64,000 nt of DNA, taken from contig NZ_NWUO01000007.1 in NCBI RefSeq assembly GCF_002895925.1, positions 169,252-233,251 on the forward strand, given 5' to 3'. Every line of letters begins with the position of its first letter. The stretch's first letter is position 1. Origin of the DNA: Mixta theicola. GTDB lineage: Bacteria; Pseudomonadota; Gammaproteobacteria; Enterobacterales; Enterobacteriaceae. Both the position numbers and the translations under genes were made by a program. Under the pieces are notes generated by a model. That model made no database searches and was not told the DNA's origin. It worked only from the letters and a program-made list of their open reading frames with translations. Positions 8,830-16,065 of this stretch are shown in pieces.

Positions 8830-9076
8830 AAAAGCAGTGGGCTTTGCGCTGTGTTTTATCGTGGCGTTCGTTTTATCTTGCTACGGAATGCCTCTTTACT
8901 CGTTCACTACCTGGATAGTTGACCATTCCCATCAAATTTTCAGCCGCTATCAGGCTGATACCTACGAACCAGATTCAGATCCGGTTACGTTCCTTTCGCT
9001 GATTGTCGTCGTCGGTGTTTATGCGATGGCCCTTTACTGGCTGATAAAAATGGCGCTCAGAAAGTTAAAACGTTGA
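8807..9076 (+). CDS. probable immunity protein for the degraded Tlde1-type effector
   Basis: An 89-residue protein with two hydrophobic segments: AVGFALCFIVAFVLSCYGMP near the N-terminus and FLSLIVVVGVYAMALYWLI near the C-terminus, enclosing a polar loop of about 35 residues that would face the periplasm. The best start is the TTG at 8807, with AGGGGGAG (8792-8799) about 7 bases before it; an upstream ATG at 8774 has no such site. The start lies inside the effector remnant, 23 bases before its stop, the coupling expected for an effector-immunity pair. Size, topology and the sequence VLSCYGMPLYSFTTW fit Tldi-like immunity proteins. The function is inferred mainly from position. Confidence 0.55.
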   Translation: MQTAKFVKKAVGFALCFIVAFVLSCYGMPLYSFTTWIVDHSHQIFSRYQADTYEPDSDPVTFLSLIVVVGVYAMALYWLIKMALRKLKR

Positions 9077-9096
9077 CAGGCTACACCCCTCAAGAT

Positions 9097-9125
9097 CTAT
9101 TCCTCGCGCCTGCGGGGATAATCAT
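9097..9125 (+). repeat. solitary sequence resembling a type I-E CRISPR repeat
   Basis: By eye this 29-base stretch agrees with the E. coli type I-E repeat consensus at 21 of 29 positions, including the core CGCGCC, a one-base change and then GCGGGGATAA, which keeps most of the repeat hairpin. Exactly 60 bases downstream (9160) a much weaker second match begins with TTCCTACGCCAG. No cas genes are present in the window and no array is visible. Confidence 0.35.
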
Positions 9126-9309
9126 CAGCGATGTTCTGAGTATATTGATGTGAGAATGTTTCCTACGCCAGGTAGTTTGGAAATATATGCTGATTTTTTT
9201 GCATAGTTAATAAAGGCAGGTGGGTAGCAGAAGCTAATTAACTTTGATATATATGATGGGTTTTCAGCCTTATCTGTCATGGAGCCATTAACTAATTACA
9301 GGAGTAATG

Positions 9310-9534
9310 ATGTTAATTAAACTTCCTCGAGATACAAGCATTATCAGCTGGGTATTAGGATTCTATATTATCCAGCATAATTCGCTGCACATAGCTACAC
9401 CGTGCGGGCTTACTATCGATATTATCTCCGCGCTGCTAATTTTCCTGGGGATTAATAAATCCTGTTATCTGTTGTCGGAGTTTTATAACTGGTATAAAGG
9501 GAATAGTGATAAAACTAATAATCCGTCACGGTAA
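9310..9534 (+). CDS. small membrane protein of unknown function
   Basis: A 74-residue protein with one or two hydrophobic segments, SIISWVLGFYIIQ near the N-terminus and IDIISALLIFLGI in the middle, and a polar C-terminal tail. I do not recognise the family. Two ATGs occur in a row; the second (9310) is chosen because AGGAG at 9300-9304 is then 5 bases away, against 2 for the first. The gene is AT-rich and ends shortly before a terminator hairpin shared with the convergent PLP enzyme gene. It lies in the same accessory patch as the effector remnant and could be part of that island. Confidence 0.5.
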   Translation: MLIKLPRDTSIISWVLGFYIIQHNSLHIATPCGLTIDIISALLIFLGINKSCYLLSEFYNWYKGNSDKTNNPSR

Positions 9535-9560
9535 TAATTAATGCTCTGTATTCAAACGCA

Positions 9561-9596
9561 AAAAAGAGCGGTTTCAGTCAGAATACCGCCCTTTTT
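9561..9596. terminator. bidirectional terminator
   Basis: AAAAAGAGCGGT (9561-9572) and ACCGCCCTTTTT (9585-9596) pair with a single mismatch around a 12-base loop. There is a T-run on the plus strand and another on the minus strand, so it can end both the small membrane gene and the convergent PLP enzyme gene. Confidence 0.75.
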
Positions 9597-9616
9597 AATT
9601 CTATCCGCGTTCAGGC

Positions 9617-10900
9617 TTACGCCTGTTCCAGCGCCAGCCGTAAATCCTCAATCAAATCGTCGCTGTTCTCAATGCCGATCGACAAACGAATCGTCGCCTC
9701 GCCAATGCCGATACGCTGCCGTACTTCAGCAGGCACGCCGGAATGAGTGGTGCTGCCTGGATGGCTGGCAAGCGATTCGGTGCCGCCCAGGCTCACCGCC
9801 AGCTTAAACAGCTGTAGCGCGTTAAGGAAACGGAAGGCGGCTTGCTGACCGCCGCGAATATCAAATGAAAAGGTCGAACCCGCGCCGCTGCTCTGCGCCT
9901 GGAAGGTTTTGCCGGCAGCGGAATCCGTAGCCAGAAACGACAGATAGTGCAGCTTTTCCACCTGCTGATGATCGCGTAAAAAGCGGGCTACCGCTTCGGC
10001 GTTGCTGTTGGCCTTCTCCATGCGCAGCGACAGCGTTTCCAGCGAGCGGCCCAGCATCCAGCTGGAATGCGGATCCAGCTGGGTGCCAATCGCGCTGCGC
10101 AAGGCGCGTACCTGACTCATTAGCGCTTTACTGCCTGCCGCCGCGCCGGCGATCAGATCGGAGTGTCCGCCAACATATTTCGTCAGCGAATAGAGAGAAA
10201 TATCCGCGCCGTGTTCCAGCGGACGCTGAAACAATGGGCCGAGCAGCGTATTGTCGCAGGCGATAATCGGACGGGTTCCCTGTTTTTCACCCATTTTATC
10301 CGCGACGCGGCGGATCAGAGCAATATCCACCAGGCTGTTGGTCGGATTAGCGGGCGTTTCAATTAAAATGACCGCCACGCGGCCGGCCGCTATCGCCCGA
10401 TCGGCGGCTTCCTGCACTTTTTCCTCATCCAGACCGTCACTGAAGCCAACGGCCGCCACGCCAAGCTGATGAAAAGTTTTGCTGAGTAACGTTTCAGTAC
10501 CGCCATACAGCGGCTGTGAATGCAGAATAACGTCGCCGGGCCGGACAAACGTCAGCAGGGTGGTAGAGATAGCTGACATTCCCGAAGAGAACAGAACGCT
10601 GCTTTCAGCTCGCTCATACACCGCCAGCCGATCCTCGACGATCTCGCTGTTAGGATGATTAAACCGGGAATAGACCAGCCCGCCGGATAAGCCTGCAGGC
10701 GGCTCGCGTCGGCCTGAGACATAATCGAAAAAGTCGCGACCATCTTCAGCGCTTTTGAAAACAAACGTTGAGGTCAAAAATACCGGCGGCTTAACCGCGC
10801 CTTCAGATAACGCGGGATCGTAACCGTAATTAAGCATCTGGGTTTCCGGCTGTAGCGGGCGGTTACCGATATGAGTCTTTTTAGTATGGGCTGCGCACAT
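9617..10900 (-). CDS. cystathionine gamma-synthase family PLP-dependent enzyme
   Basis: A 427-residue enzyme of the Cys/Met-metabolism PLP family (fold type I). The cofactor lysine is Lys241 in [11 protein letters not shown]; other family marks are YSRFNHPN at 78-85 and SSGMSAI at 105-111. The ATG at 10900 has AGGAGAG in front. Family members carry out cystathionine gamma-synthase, cystathionine lyase or methionine gamma-lyase reactions, and sequence alone does not let me choose. An insert near 60-75 ([13 protein letters not shown]) distinguishes it from MetB and MetC. It occupies the cueO-hpt interval where E. coli carries gcd, so it looks like lineage-specific content. It is monocistronic and ends at a shared terminator. 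Confidence 0.85.
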   Translation of the reverse strand: MCAAHTKKTHIGNRPLQPETQMLNYGYDPALSEGAVKPPVFLTSTFVFKSAEDGRDFFDYVSGRREPPAGLSGGLVYSRFNHPNSEIVEDRLAVYERAESSVLFSSGMSAISTTLLTFVRPGDVILHSQPLYGGTETLLSKTFHQLGVAAVGFSDGLDEEKVQEAADRAIAAGRVAVILIETPANPTNSLVDIALIRRVADKMGEKQGTRPIIACDNTLLGPLFQRPLEHGADISLYSLTKYVGGHSDLIAGAAAGSKALMSQVRALRSAIGTQLDPHSSWMLGRSLETLSLRMEKANSNAEAVARFLRDHQQVEKLHYLSFLATDSAAGKTFQAQSSGAGSTFSFDIRGGQQAAFRFLNALQLFKLAVSLGGTESLASHPGSTTHSGVPAEVRQRIGIGEATIRLSIGIENSDDLIEDLRLALEQA

Positions 10901-11148
10901 AATCTCTCCTGGCGATGAAGCCGTCTGGCATCATAAATTGAGCTTACGCTATCACAGCCGATCGCCGGCTAATAAATGACTTAAAGTTCTAACTTTAAAA
11001 CTAAAAGCATAATTAAATAACGATATTTGGATGTTTAGCAGTCCGTATGTCTGTTTTTGCCAGTTGTAAACGCGGGTCACGCTGGGATATTTGCCGGACA
11101 AAATATGATAGACTTCGCTGCTTTCGACAGATGACGAAGCCTGAAGCT

Positions 11149-11685
11149 ATGAAACACACCGTAGAAGTTATGATCTCCGAAGCGGAGATCCGCAATCGTA
11201 TCGCCGAACTGGGGCAACAAATCACCGAGCATTACCGCGACAGCGGGAGCGACATGGTGCTGGTAGGCCTGCTGCGCGGCTCCTTTATGTTTATGGCCGA
11301 CCTGTGCCGTACTATCGACGTCTCACACGAAGTCGATTTTATGACCGCATCCAGCTACGGCAGCGGCATGTCCAGTAGTCGTGATGTAAAAATCCTGAAA
11401 GATCTGGATGAAGATATTCGCGGGAAGGATGTGCTGATTGTGGAAGATATTATCGATTCCGGTAATACGCTGAGCAAAGTACGGGAAATCCTCAGCCTGC
11501 GCGAGCCTAAGTCGCTGGCTATCTGTACGCTGCTGGATAAGCCTTCACGCCGTGAAGTGGCGGTGAACGTCGAATATATCGGTTTCTCTATTCCTGACGA
11601 ATTTGTGGTCGGCTACGGCATTGACTACGCACAGCGCTATCGTCATCTGCCTTATATCGGCAAGGTTGTCATGCTGGAAGAGTAA
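11149..11685 (+). CDS. hpt: hypoxanthine phosphoribosyltransferase
   Basis: A 178-residue purine salvage enzyme that makes IMP from hypoxanthine and PRPP in the cytoplasm. The PRPP-binding loop [13 protein letters not shown] is at residues 95-107, and [13 protein letters not shown] at 40-52 is typical of Hpt. The start at 11149 (MKHTVEVMI) reproduces the E. coli N-terminus and length exactly; an upstream in-frame ATG at 11047 would add 34 residues of unrelated sequence. The gene is transcribed divergently from the PLP enzyme and convergently with can, from which a strong hairpin separates it. I see no clearly convincing promoter upstream. Confidence 0.96.
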   Translation: MKHTVEVMISEAEIRNRIAELGQQITEHYRDSGSDMVLVGLLRGSFMFMADLCRTIDVSHEVDFMTASSYGSGMSSSRDVKILKDLDEDIRGKDVLIVEDIIDSGNTLSKVREILSLREPKSLAICTLLDKPSRREVAVNVEYIGFSIPDEFVVGYGIDYAQRYRHLPYIGKVVMLEE

Positions 11686-11691
11686 TGCAGG

Positions 11692-11720
11692 CGATTGTGC
11701 TGCCAGAGACAGCACAATCG
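11692..11720. terminator. hairpin between convergent hpt and can
   Basis: A perfect 11-bp stem, CGATTGTGCTG and its complement, with loop CCAGAGA. There is no T-run on either side, so it is either a weak bidirectional terminator or a 3'-end stabilising hairpin. Confidence 0.6.
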
Positions 11721-11764
11721 ATTAAAGATAGCTGCTGCGGGAAAGGCTATCATGCCGACCCTGA

Positions 11765-12427
11765 TTAGCGATGGCTTTCAGGGTGATTGAGCAGATTGGC
11801 AATACCGTGGCGGTAACGCTGTTCAAGCAGCTCGCGGTTGGTGGCGGTCACTTCCAGATCGCGCAGGCAGCCATCATGGATACCGTAAACCCAGCCGTGA
11901 ATCATGACCTTCTGCCCGCGTTTCCATGCCGATTGCAGAATAGTTGAATGGCCCAGGTTATAGACCTGTTCCATAACGTTGATTTCGCAAAGCTTATCAA
12001 AGCGTTTCTCTGGCGGCAGTTCGCCAAGTAACGAGCTATGCTTGTACCACAAATCACGGATATGCAGCAGCCAGTTGTTGATCAGGCCCAGCTCCGGGTT
12101 TTCTACCGCCGCCTGTACGCCACCGCATCCGTAGTGTCCACAAATAATGATATGTTCCACCTCCAGTACCTCTACCGCATACTGCACCACGGAGAGACAG
12201 TTGAGGTCGGTATGGATCACCAGGTTCGCTACGTTGCGGTGTACAAACAGTTCACCTGGCTCAAGACCGGTTAAGCGTTCAGCCGGAACGCGGCTGTCGG
12301 AACAGCCAATCCACAAAAAGCGCGGTTTTTGTGCCAGGGCAAGGCGTTCAAAGAAGCCGGGATCTTCTTCGACCAGTAATTTAGACCATTCGCGGTTATT
12401 GCTGATGAGCTTATCAATATCTTTCAT
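11765..12427 (-). CDS. can: beta-class carbonic anhydrase Can
   Basis: A 220-residue beta-carbonic anhydrase, the same length as E. coli Can, interconverting CO2 and bicarbonate to feed biosynthetic carboxylations. Zinc ligands are visible as Cys42 and Asp44 in CSDSRVPAE, and the His-x-x-Cys pair in CGHYGCGGV near residues 97-105. The start gives [14 protein letters not shown], matching the family. It is divergent from yadG, with 113 bases between the two starts, which must hold both promoters; a T-rich stretch is visible but I cannot assign boxes. It converges with hpt. Confidence 0.96.
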   Translation of the reverse strand: MKDIDKLISNNREWSKLLVEEDPGFFERLALAQKPRFLWIGCSDSRVPAERLTGLEPGELFVHRNVANLVIHTDLNCLSVVQYAVEVLEVEHIIICGHYGCGGVQAAVENPELGLINNWLLHIRDLWYKHSSLLGELPPEKRFDKLCEINVMEQVYNLGHSTILQSAWKRGQKVMIHGWVYGIHDGCLRDLEVTATNRELLEQRYRHGIANLLNHPESHR

Positions 12428-12540
12428 AATGGTTATCGATCTGTAAACAAGCAGAAATGCGTTGCCGTACTATAGGACAACATCCGACAATTTTAAACGT
12501 TAAAAACGACAGTTAACAAAACAGGGTAAGTAACTTTTCT

Positions 12541-13467
12541 ATGACGTATGCACTGGAACTTGAAAAGCTCACCAAGACCTATCCCGGCGGCGTCCAGGCG
12601 CTGAAAGGGATCGATCTGTCGGTAGAGGCGGGCGATTTTTATGCGTTGCTGGGGCCGAACGGCGCCGGTAAATCAACCACCATCGGCATCATCAGTTCAC
12701 TGGTTAACAAAAGCGGTGGTCGGGTTCGCGTTTTTGGTTATGACCTGGAAAAAGATGTGGTCAACGCCAAGCGCCAGCTGGGGCTGGTGCCGCAGGAATT
12801 TAACTTCAATCCGTTTGAAACTGTTTTACAGATTGTGGTTAACCAGGCGGGCTACTACGGTGTTGAACGTCGCGAGGCGCAGCAGCGGGCAGAAAAATAT
12901 CTGACCCAGCTTGATCTGTGGAACAAACGTAACGAGCGGGCGCGTATGCTCTCCGGCGGGATGAAGCGTCGCCTGATGATCGCCCGCGCGCTGATGCATC
13001 AGCCCAAGCTGCTGATCCTTGATGAGCCGACCGCTGGCGTTGATATTGAGCTGCGCCGTTCAATGTGGGTATTTCTGAAAGAGCTGAACGCACAGGGCAC
13101 CACCATTATTCTCACCACCCACTATCTGGAAGAAGCGGAGATGCTGTGCCGCAATATCGGCATTATTCAAAGCGGCGAGCTGGTCGAGAACACCTCAATG
13201 AAAGGGCTGCTCTCGAAGCTGAAATCGGAGACCTTTATCCTGGATCTGGCGGCGAAAAGCCCCTTGCCGAAGCTGGAAGGCTTCCAGTACCGGCTGCTGG
13301 ATACCTCGACGCTGGAAGTTGAGGTAATGCGCGAGCAGGGGCTGAACAGCGTTTTCAGCCAGCTTAGCGCGCAGGGCGTGCAGGTACTCAGTATGCGTAA
13401 CAAGGCGAATCGCCTGGAAGAGCTGTTTGTTAGTCTGGTGCAGGGGAAAACGGGAGGTCACGCATGA
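12541..13467 (+). CDS. yadG: ABC transporter ATP-binding protein YadG
   Basis: A 308-residue ATPase of an ABC-2 type exporter. Walker A GPNGAGKST is at 38-46, the signature LSGGM at 137-141 and Walker B LLILDEP at 157-163, followed by a C-terminal extension of about 80 residues as in drug and polysaccharide exporters. Its stop overlaps the yadH start by 4 bases (ATGA), so the two subunits are made together. The substrate is unknown in any species I recall. Here the pair lies directly upstream of two double-glycine leader peptide genes, but the protein has no C39 peptidase domain, so a direct role in their processing is not supported. Confidence 0.95.
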   Translation: MTYALELEKLTKTYPGGVQALKGIDLSVEAGDFYALLGPNGAGKSTTIGIISSLVNKSGGRVRVFGYDLEKDVVNAKRQLGLVPQEFNFNPFETVLQIVVNQAGYYGVERREAQQRAEKYLTQLDLWNKRNERARMLSGGMKRRLMIARALMHQPKLLILDEPTAGVDIELRRSMWVFLKELNAQGTTIILTTHYLEEAEMLCRNIGIIQSGELVENTSMKGLLSKLKSETFILDLAAKSPLPKLEGFQYRLLDTSTLEVEVMREQGLNSVFSQLSAQGVQVLSMRNKANRLEELFVSLVQGKTGGHA

Positions 13468-14234
13468 TGCACTTATACTGGGTTGCGCTGAAAAGCATCT
13501 GGGCCAAAGAGATTAACCGTTTCGCCCGCATCTGGATCCAGACGCTGGTGCCGCCGGTGATCACCATGACGCTCTATTTTATTATTTTCGGTAACCTGAT
13601 TGGCTCGCGCATCGGCGATATGCACGGCTTCAGCTATATGCAGTTTATCGTGCCGGGCCTGATTATGATGGCGGTGATCACCAACGCCTATGCTAACGTG
13701 GCCTCATCCTTCTTTAGCGCCAAGTTCCAGCGCAATATTGAAGAGTTGCTGGTGGCGCCGGTGCCGACCCATATCGTGATTGCCGGTTACGTCGGCGGCG
13801 GCGTGGCGCGCGGTGTCTGCGTAGGGATTCTGGTTACGGCCGTGTCGCTTTTCTTTGTGCCGTTCCACGTGCATTCCTGGCTGATGGTGGCGGTTACGCT
13901 GCTGCTGACGGCGATTATGTTTTCACTGGCGGGCCTGCTGAATGCGGTATTTGCGCGCACGTTCGACGACATTAGCCTGATCCCGACCTTTGTCCTGACG
14001 CCGTTAACCTATCTGGGCGGGGTGTTTTATTCACTGACGCTGCTGCCGCCGTTCTGGCAGGCGGTATCGAAGCTGAATCCGGTGGTCTACATGATTAGCG
14101 GCTTCCGCTATGGCTTTTTAGGCATCAATGATGTTCCGCTGGTGTTCACGCTTTCGGTGCTGATCGCCTTTATCGTGGTGTTTTATCTTCTCGCCTGGAC
14201 GCTGATACAGCGCGGACGCGGCTTACGCACCTGA
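13464..14234 (+). CDS. yadH: ABC-2 type transporter permease YadH
   Basis: A 256-residue inner-membrane permease with about six hydrophobic segments and the ABC-2 membrane region, including TYLGGVFYSLTLLPPFWQAV and SKLNPVVYMISGFRYGF near the C-terminus. It pairs with YadG. The gene is complete, but its last 148 bases (14087-14234) recur at 15151-15298 because the chromosome duplicated from within yadH into panD. A terminator hairpin with a T-run follows the stop directly, so the downstream small peptide gene should have its own promoter. Confidence 0.95.
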   Translation: MMHLYWVALKSIWAKEINRFARIWIQTLVPPVITMTLYFIIFGNLIGSRIGDMHGFSYMQFIVPGLIMMAVITNAYANVASSFFSAKFQRNIEELLVAPVPTHIVIAGYVGGGVARGVCVGILVTAVSLFFVPFHVHSWLMVAVTLLLTAIMFSLAGLLNAVFARTFDDISLIPTFVLTPLTYLGGVFYSLTLLPPFWQAVSKLNPVVYMISGFRYGFLGINDVPLVFTLSVLIAFIVVFYLLAWTLIQRGRGLRT

Positions 14235-14243
14235 TTCTTGCTG

Positions 14244-14265
14244 AACGCGCTCTTTGGAGCGCGTT
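14244..14265 (+). terminator. yadGH terminator
   Basis: Perfect 9-bp stem AACGCGCTC / GAGCGCGTT with a 4-base loop, followed by TTTT; 10 bases after the yadH stop. Confidence 0.85.
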
Positions 14266-14518
14266 TTTACTGCGCCTTCCGTTGGCCGCCATCCCGCCGG
14301 TTCATCCGCTGCACAATGAATAGGGCAAAGCGCCGCACGCTTTAAGTTAATGTCGTTGTTCTGTCGCCGGGGCGGCGGCAATATCAACAGGCCGTTATTT
14401 AAATCAGAGCGGAGAGAAAAAAGTTAAAATAAAGAAGCCGGGGCTTACTGTTATTTAACCACGGCAAAATTCTCCGGCAATAAATCATATTTTTTCGATA
14501 GTACTTCAAAAATAGCAC

Positions 14519-14525
14519 CTATACT
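14519..14525 (+). promoter_or_regulatory. candidate -10 element of the first leader-peptide gene
   Basis: CTATACT, followed by TT, matches the extended -10 preferred by sigma-S (CTAYACTT). No good TTGACA lies 16-18 bases upstream. The same CTATACT is kept in copy 2 (15584-15590) although bases around it have changed. The rest of 14266-14518 is AT-rich and holds no gene that I can support. Confidence 0.4.
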
Positions 14526-14622
14526 TTCACTGCCAGCTTCGTCTGGAAAGGAATATTATCTGTCCGGGATAACAGATACCGGAAGATGAAAAGTTCATTT
14601 TAAAACAGTAAGGAGACTAAAA

Positions 14623-14838
14623 ATGAAAGTATTAAATAATAATGAGCTGGCGCAGGTTTCTGGCGGCATCCTCACCATTAACGGTGGATCGGTGTTTTCA
14701 TGGCTGGAGCAGCTGATGCATAAACTGCAAGGTATTCAGCCGCTGTCTCAGCTGGTGGTTGAAAACCCGCAGGGCCCGGCTGAAAATCTGCTGGATATGG
14801 TTGATCATCTTTTCTCCGTTGACCCGCTGCAAAAATAA
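14623..14838 (+). CDS. double-glycine leader peptide 1 (bacteriocin/microcin-like precursor)
   Basis: A 71-residue precursor. Residues 1-15, MKVLNNNELAQVSGG, have the form of a double-glycine leader (compare MRTLTLNELDSVSGG of colicin V), which a C39-peptidase ABC exporter cuts after GG. The remaining 56-residue core begins ILTINGG, has no cysteine, is acidic overall and contains a helical stretch FSWLEQLMHKLQ. GIQPL in the middle and VDHLFSVDP at the end are shared with peptide 2. AAGGAG stands 9 bases before the ATG. No peptidase, exporter accessory gene or immunity gene is identifiable nearby. The leader call is confident; activity is not known. Confidence 0.75.
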   Translation: MKVLNNNELAQVSGGILTINGGSVFSWLEQLMHKLQGIQPLSQLVVENPQGPAENLLDMVDHLFSVDPLQK

Positions 14839-14941
14839 CGCACGTACAGGTTAAATCGCCTCGTTTAAAAGTGGTGATAAGCCCGGAAATAAAGCGTTAT
14901 TAATTCACAGAGCAGGATAATTTATTATTACTGCATTGATA

Positions 14942-14963
14942 AGAGCCAGCTAACGCTGGCTCT
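14942..14963 (+). terminator. terminator of leader-peptide gene 1
   Basis: Perfect 9-bp stem AGAGCCAGC / GCTGGCTCT, loop TAAC, running into TTTTTT. It also abuts the stop of the panD fragment on the other strand. Confidence 0.88.
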
Positions 14964-14969
14964 TTTTTA

Positions 14970-15150
14970 TCAGGCAACCTGCACCGGGACGGCTTTCGCC
15001 AGGCGTTTCATTTGATTATCACCTTCGAAATAGGCGACTTTGGGCTGCCACTGATGCGTTTCTTCGTCCGGCATCTGTACATTGGAACAGATAATCAGAA
15101 TATCGCCTTCGCAGGCGCAGCGGGCCGCCGCGCCGTTAACAGAGATAATT
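14970..15150 (-). pseudogene. 3' fragment of panD created by the duplication
   Basis: 181 bases equal to the last 60 codons of panD (16066-16246) with 6 differences, on the same strand as the real gene. It lacks the promoter, the start and the self-cleavage Gly-Ser site, and breaks at GATAATT where it is joined to yadH sequence. It cannot make a working enzyme. Confidence 0.93.
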
Positions 15151-15298
15151 CTACATGCTTAGCGGCTTTCGCTATGGCTTTTTAGGCATCAACGATGTTC
15201 CGCTGGTGTTTACGCTTTCGGTGCTGATCGCCTTTATCGTGGTGTTTTATCTTCTCGCCTGGACGCTAATACAGCGCGGACGCGGCTTACGCACCTGA
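15151..15298 (+). pseudogene. 3' fragment of yadH created by the duplication
   Basis: 148 bases equal to the last 49 codons of yadH with 5 differences, three or four of them silent, still ending in the TGA. There is no start codon or ribosome-binding site in front, so it is a relic. It marks the left end of copy 2. Confidence 0.93.
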
Positions 15299-15307
15299 TT
15301 CTTGCTG

Positions 15308-15329
15308 AACGCGCTCTTCGGAGCGCGTT
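15308..15329 (+). terminator. duplicated yadH terminator
   Basis: AACGCGCTC / GAGCGCGTT again, now with a TTCG tetraloop, followed by TTTT. In this copy it only follows the yadH relic and may shield gene 2 from read-through. Confidence 0.8.
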
Positions 15330-15583
15330 TTTACTGCGCCTTCCGTTGGCCGCCATCTCGCCGGTTCATCCGCTGCACAATGAATAGGGCAAAACGCCGC
15401 ACGCTTTAAGTTAATGTCGTTGCTCTGTCGCCGGGGCGACGGCACTATCAACAGGCCGTTATTTAAATCAGAGTGCAAAGAAAAATTATAAATTAAAGAT
15501 GTCGGGATTTACTGTTATTTAAACCTGATAAAATTCTCCGGCAATAAATCGTACTTTTTCGATAGTATCCCAAAAAATAATAC

Positions 15584-15590
15584 CTATACT
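15584..15590 (+). promoter_or_regulatory. candidate -10 element of the second leader-peptide gene
   Basis: CTATACT at the same relative place as in copy 1, about 100 bases before the start codon; the -35 region is not recognisable. Confidence 0.4.
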
Positions 15591-15688
15591 CTCTCTGCCA
15601 GCTTCGTCTGGAAAAGAATATTATCTGTTCGGGATAAGATATGCCGGAAGATGAGAAGAACACTTTAAACATAGTAAGGAGACTAAAA

Positions 15689-15946
15689 ATGAAAGTATTA
15701 AATAATAATGAGCTGGCGCAGGTTTCTGGCGGCCTCTCCAACTTTGACGTATACCCATTCCCGCTCCCAATCTTCGTGCTGGATCCGGCGTTTCGTCCAG
15801 TGAGCGGTATCCAGCCGCTGCCTGATGTGGTGCATAACTTCCTGCCGGGCACAATTGATTCAATTTTATTCGGTGATTCGATGGTTACGGCTGGTGGCAT
15901 ACAGGAGATTGTTGATCCAATGTTCTCCGTTAAGCCGCGCAATTAA
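15689..15946 (+). CDS. double-glycine leader peptide 2 (bacteriocin/microcin-like precursor)
   Basis: An 85-residue precursor. The first 45 bases are identical to gene 1, giving the same leader MKVLNNNELAQVSGG, and AAGGAG is at the same distance from the ATG. The 70-residue core is different: it starts LSNFDVYPFPLPIFVLDPAF, is rich in proline and aromatic residues, and has no cysteine. GIQPL and VDPMFSVKP align with GIQPL and VDHLFSVDP of peptide 1. A reading from 15641 would add 16 residues but has no ribosome-binding site. The function is probably secretion and competition, or signalling, inferred from the leader only. Confidence 0.75.
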   Translation: MKVLNNNELAQVSGGLSNFDVYPFPLPIFVLDPAFRPVSGIQPLPDVVHNFLPGTIDSILFGDSMVTAGGIQEIVDPMFSVKPRN

Positions 15947-15967
15947 TTAATGCCCATGGATTTTAAA

Positions 15968-15989
15968 TCGCCTCGTTTAAAAGAGGCGA
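15968..15989 (+). terminator. hairpin downstream of leader-peptide gene 2
   Basis: TCGCCTC / GAGGCGA around an 8-base loop. It is perfect here, but in copy 1 (near 14851) the right arm has decayed. No T-run follows. Confidence 0.5.
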
Positions 15990-16037
15990 CCGAAATAAAG
16001 CGCTATGAGTTCAGGATAATTTATTAGCGCATTGATA

Positions 16038-16059
16038 AGAGCCAGCTAATACTGGCTCT
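16038..16059. terminator. terminator between leader-peptide gene 2 and panD
   Basis: AGAGCCAG / CTGGCTCT, loop CTAATA, followed by GTTTT; a slightly degraded version of the 14942-14963 terminator. It lies just past the panD stop on the other strand. Confidence 0.75.
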
Positions 16060-16065
16060 GTTTTA

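Larger units (their letters stand above)
14087..15150 (+). repeat. tandem duplication, copy 1 (1064 bp)
   Basis: The copy begins in yadH at the bases CTACATG (14087) and runs through the terminator, the first double-glycine peptide gene and the 3' part of panD, ending at 15150. Copy 2 starts at 15151 with the same CTACATG. The yadH portions differ at 5 of 148 bases and the panD portions at 6 of 181, while the peptide cores differ almost completely. Confidence 0.93.

Noticed and set aside
9160-9186. Second CRISPR-like repeat 60 bases after the first
   Set aside because: Only the first dozen bases (TTCCTACGCCAG) agree; the second half does not, so it is not called as a repeat on its own.
9541-9807. 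Short plus-strand open frame after the small membrane protein gene
   Set aside because: It overlaps the terminator and the 3' end of the PLP enzyme gene on the other strand and has no ribosome-binding site.
14087-15298. Insertion sequence or transposon as the cause of the yadH-panD duplication
   Set aside because: No transposase, terminal inverted repeats or target-site duplications are visible; the copies join directly at panD/yadH with almost no shared bases.
15689-15946. ComC-type quorum-sensing pheromone precursors
   Set aside because: The leader type is shared with such pheromones, but cores of 56-70 residues are much longer than pheromones and no histidine kinase-regulator pair is nearby.
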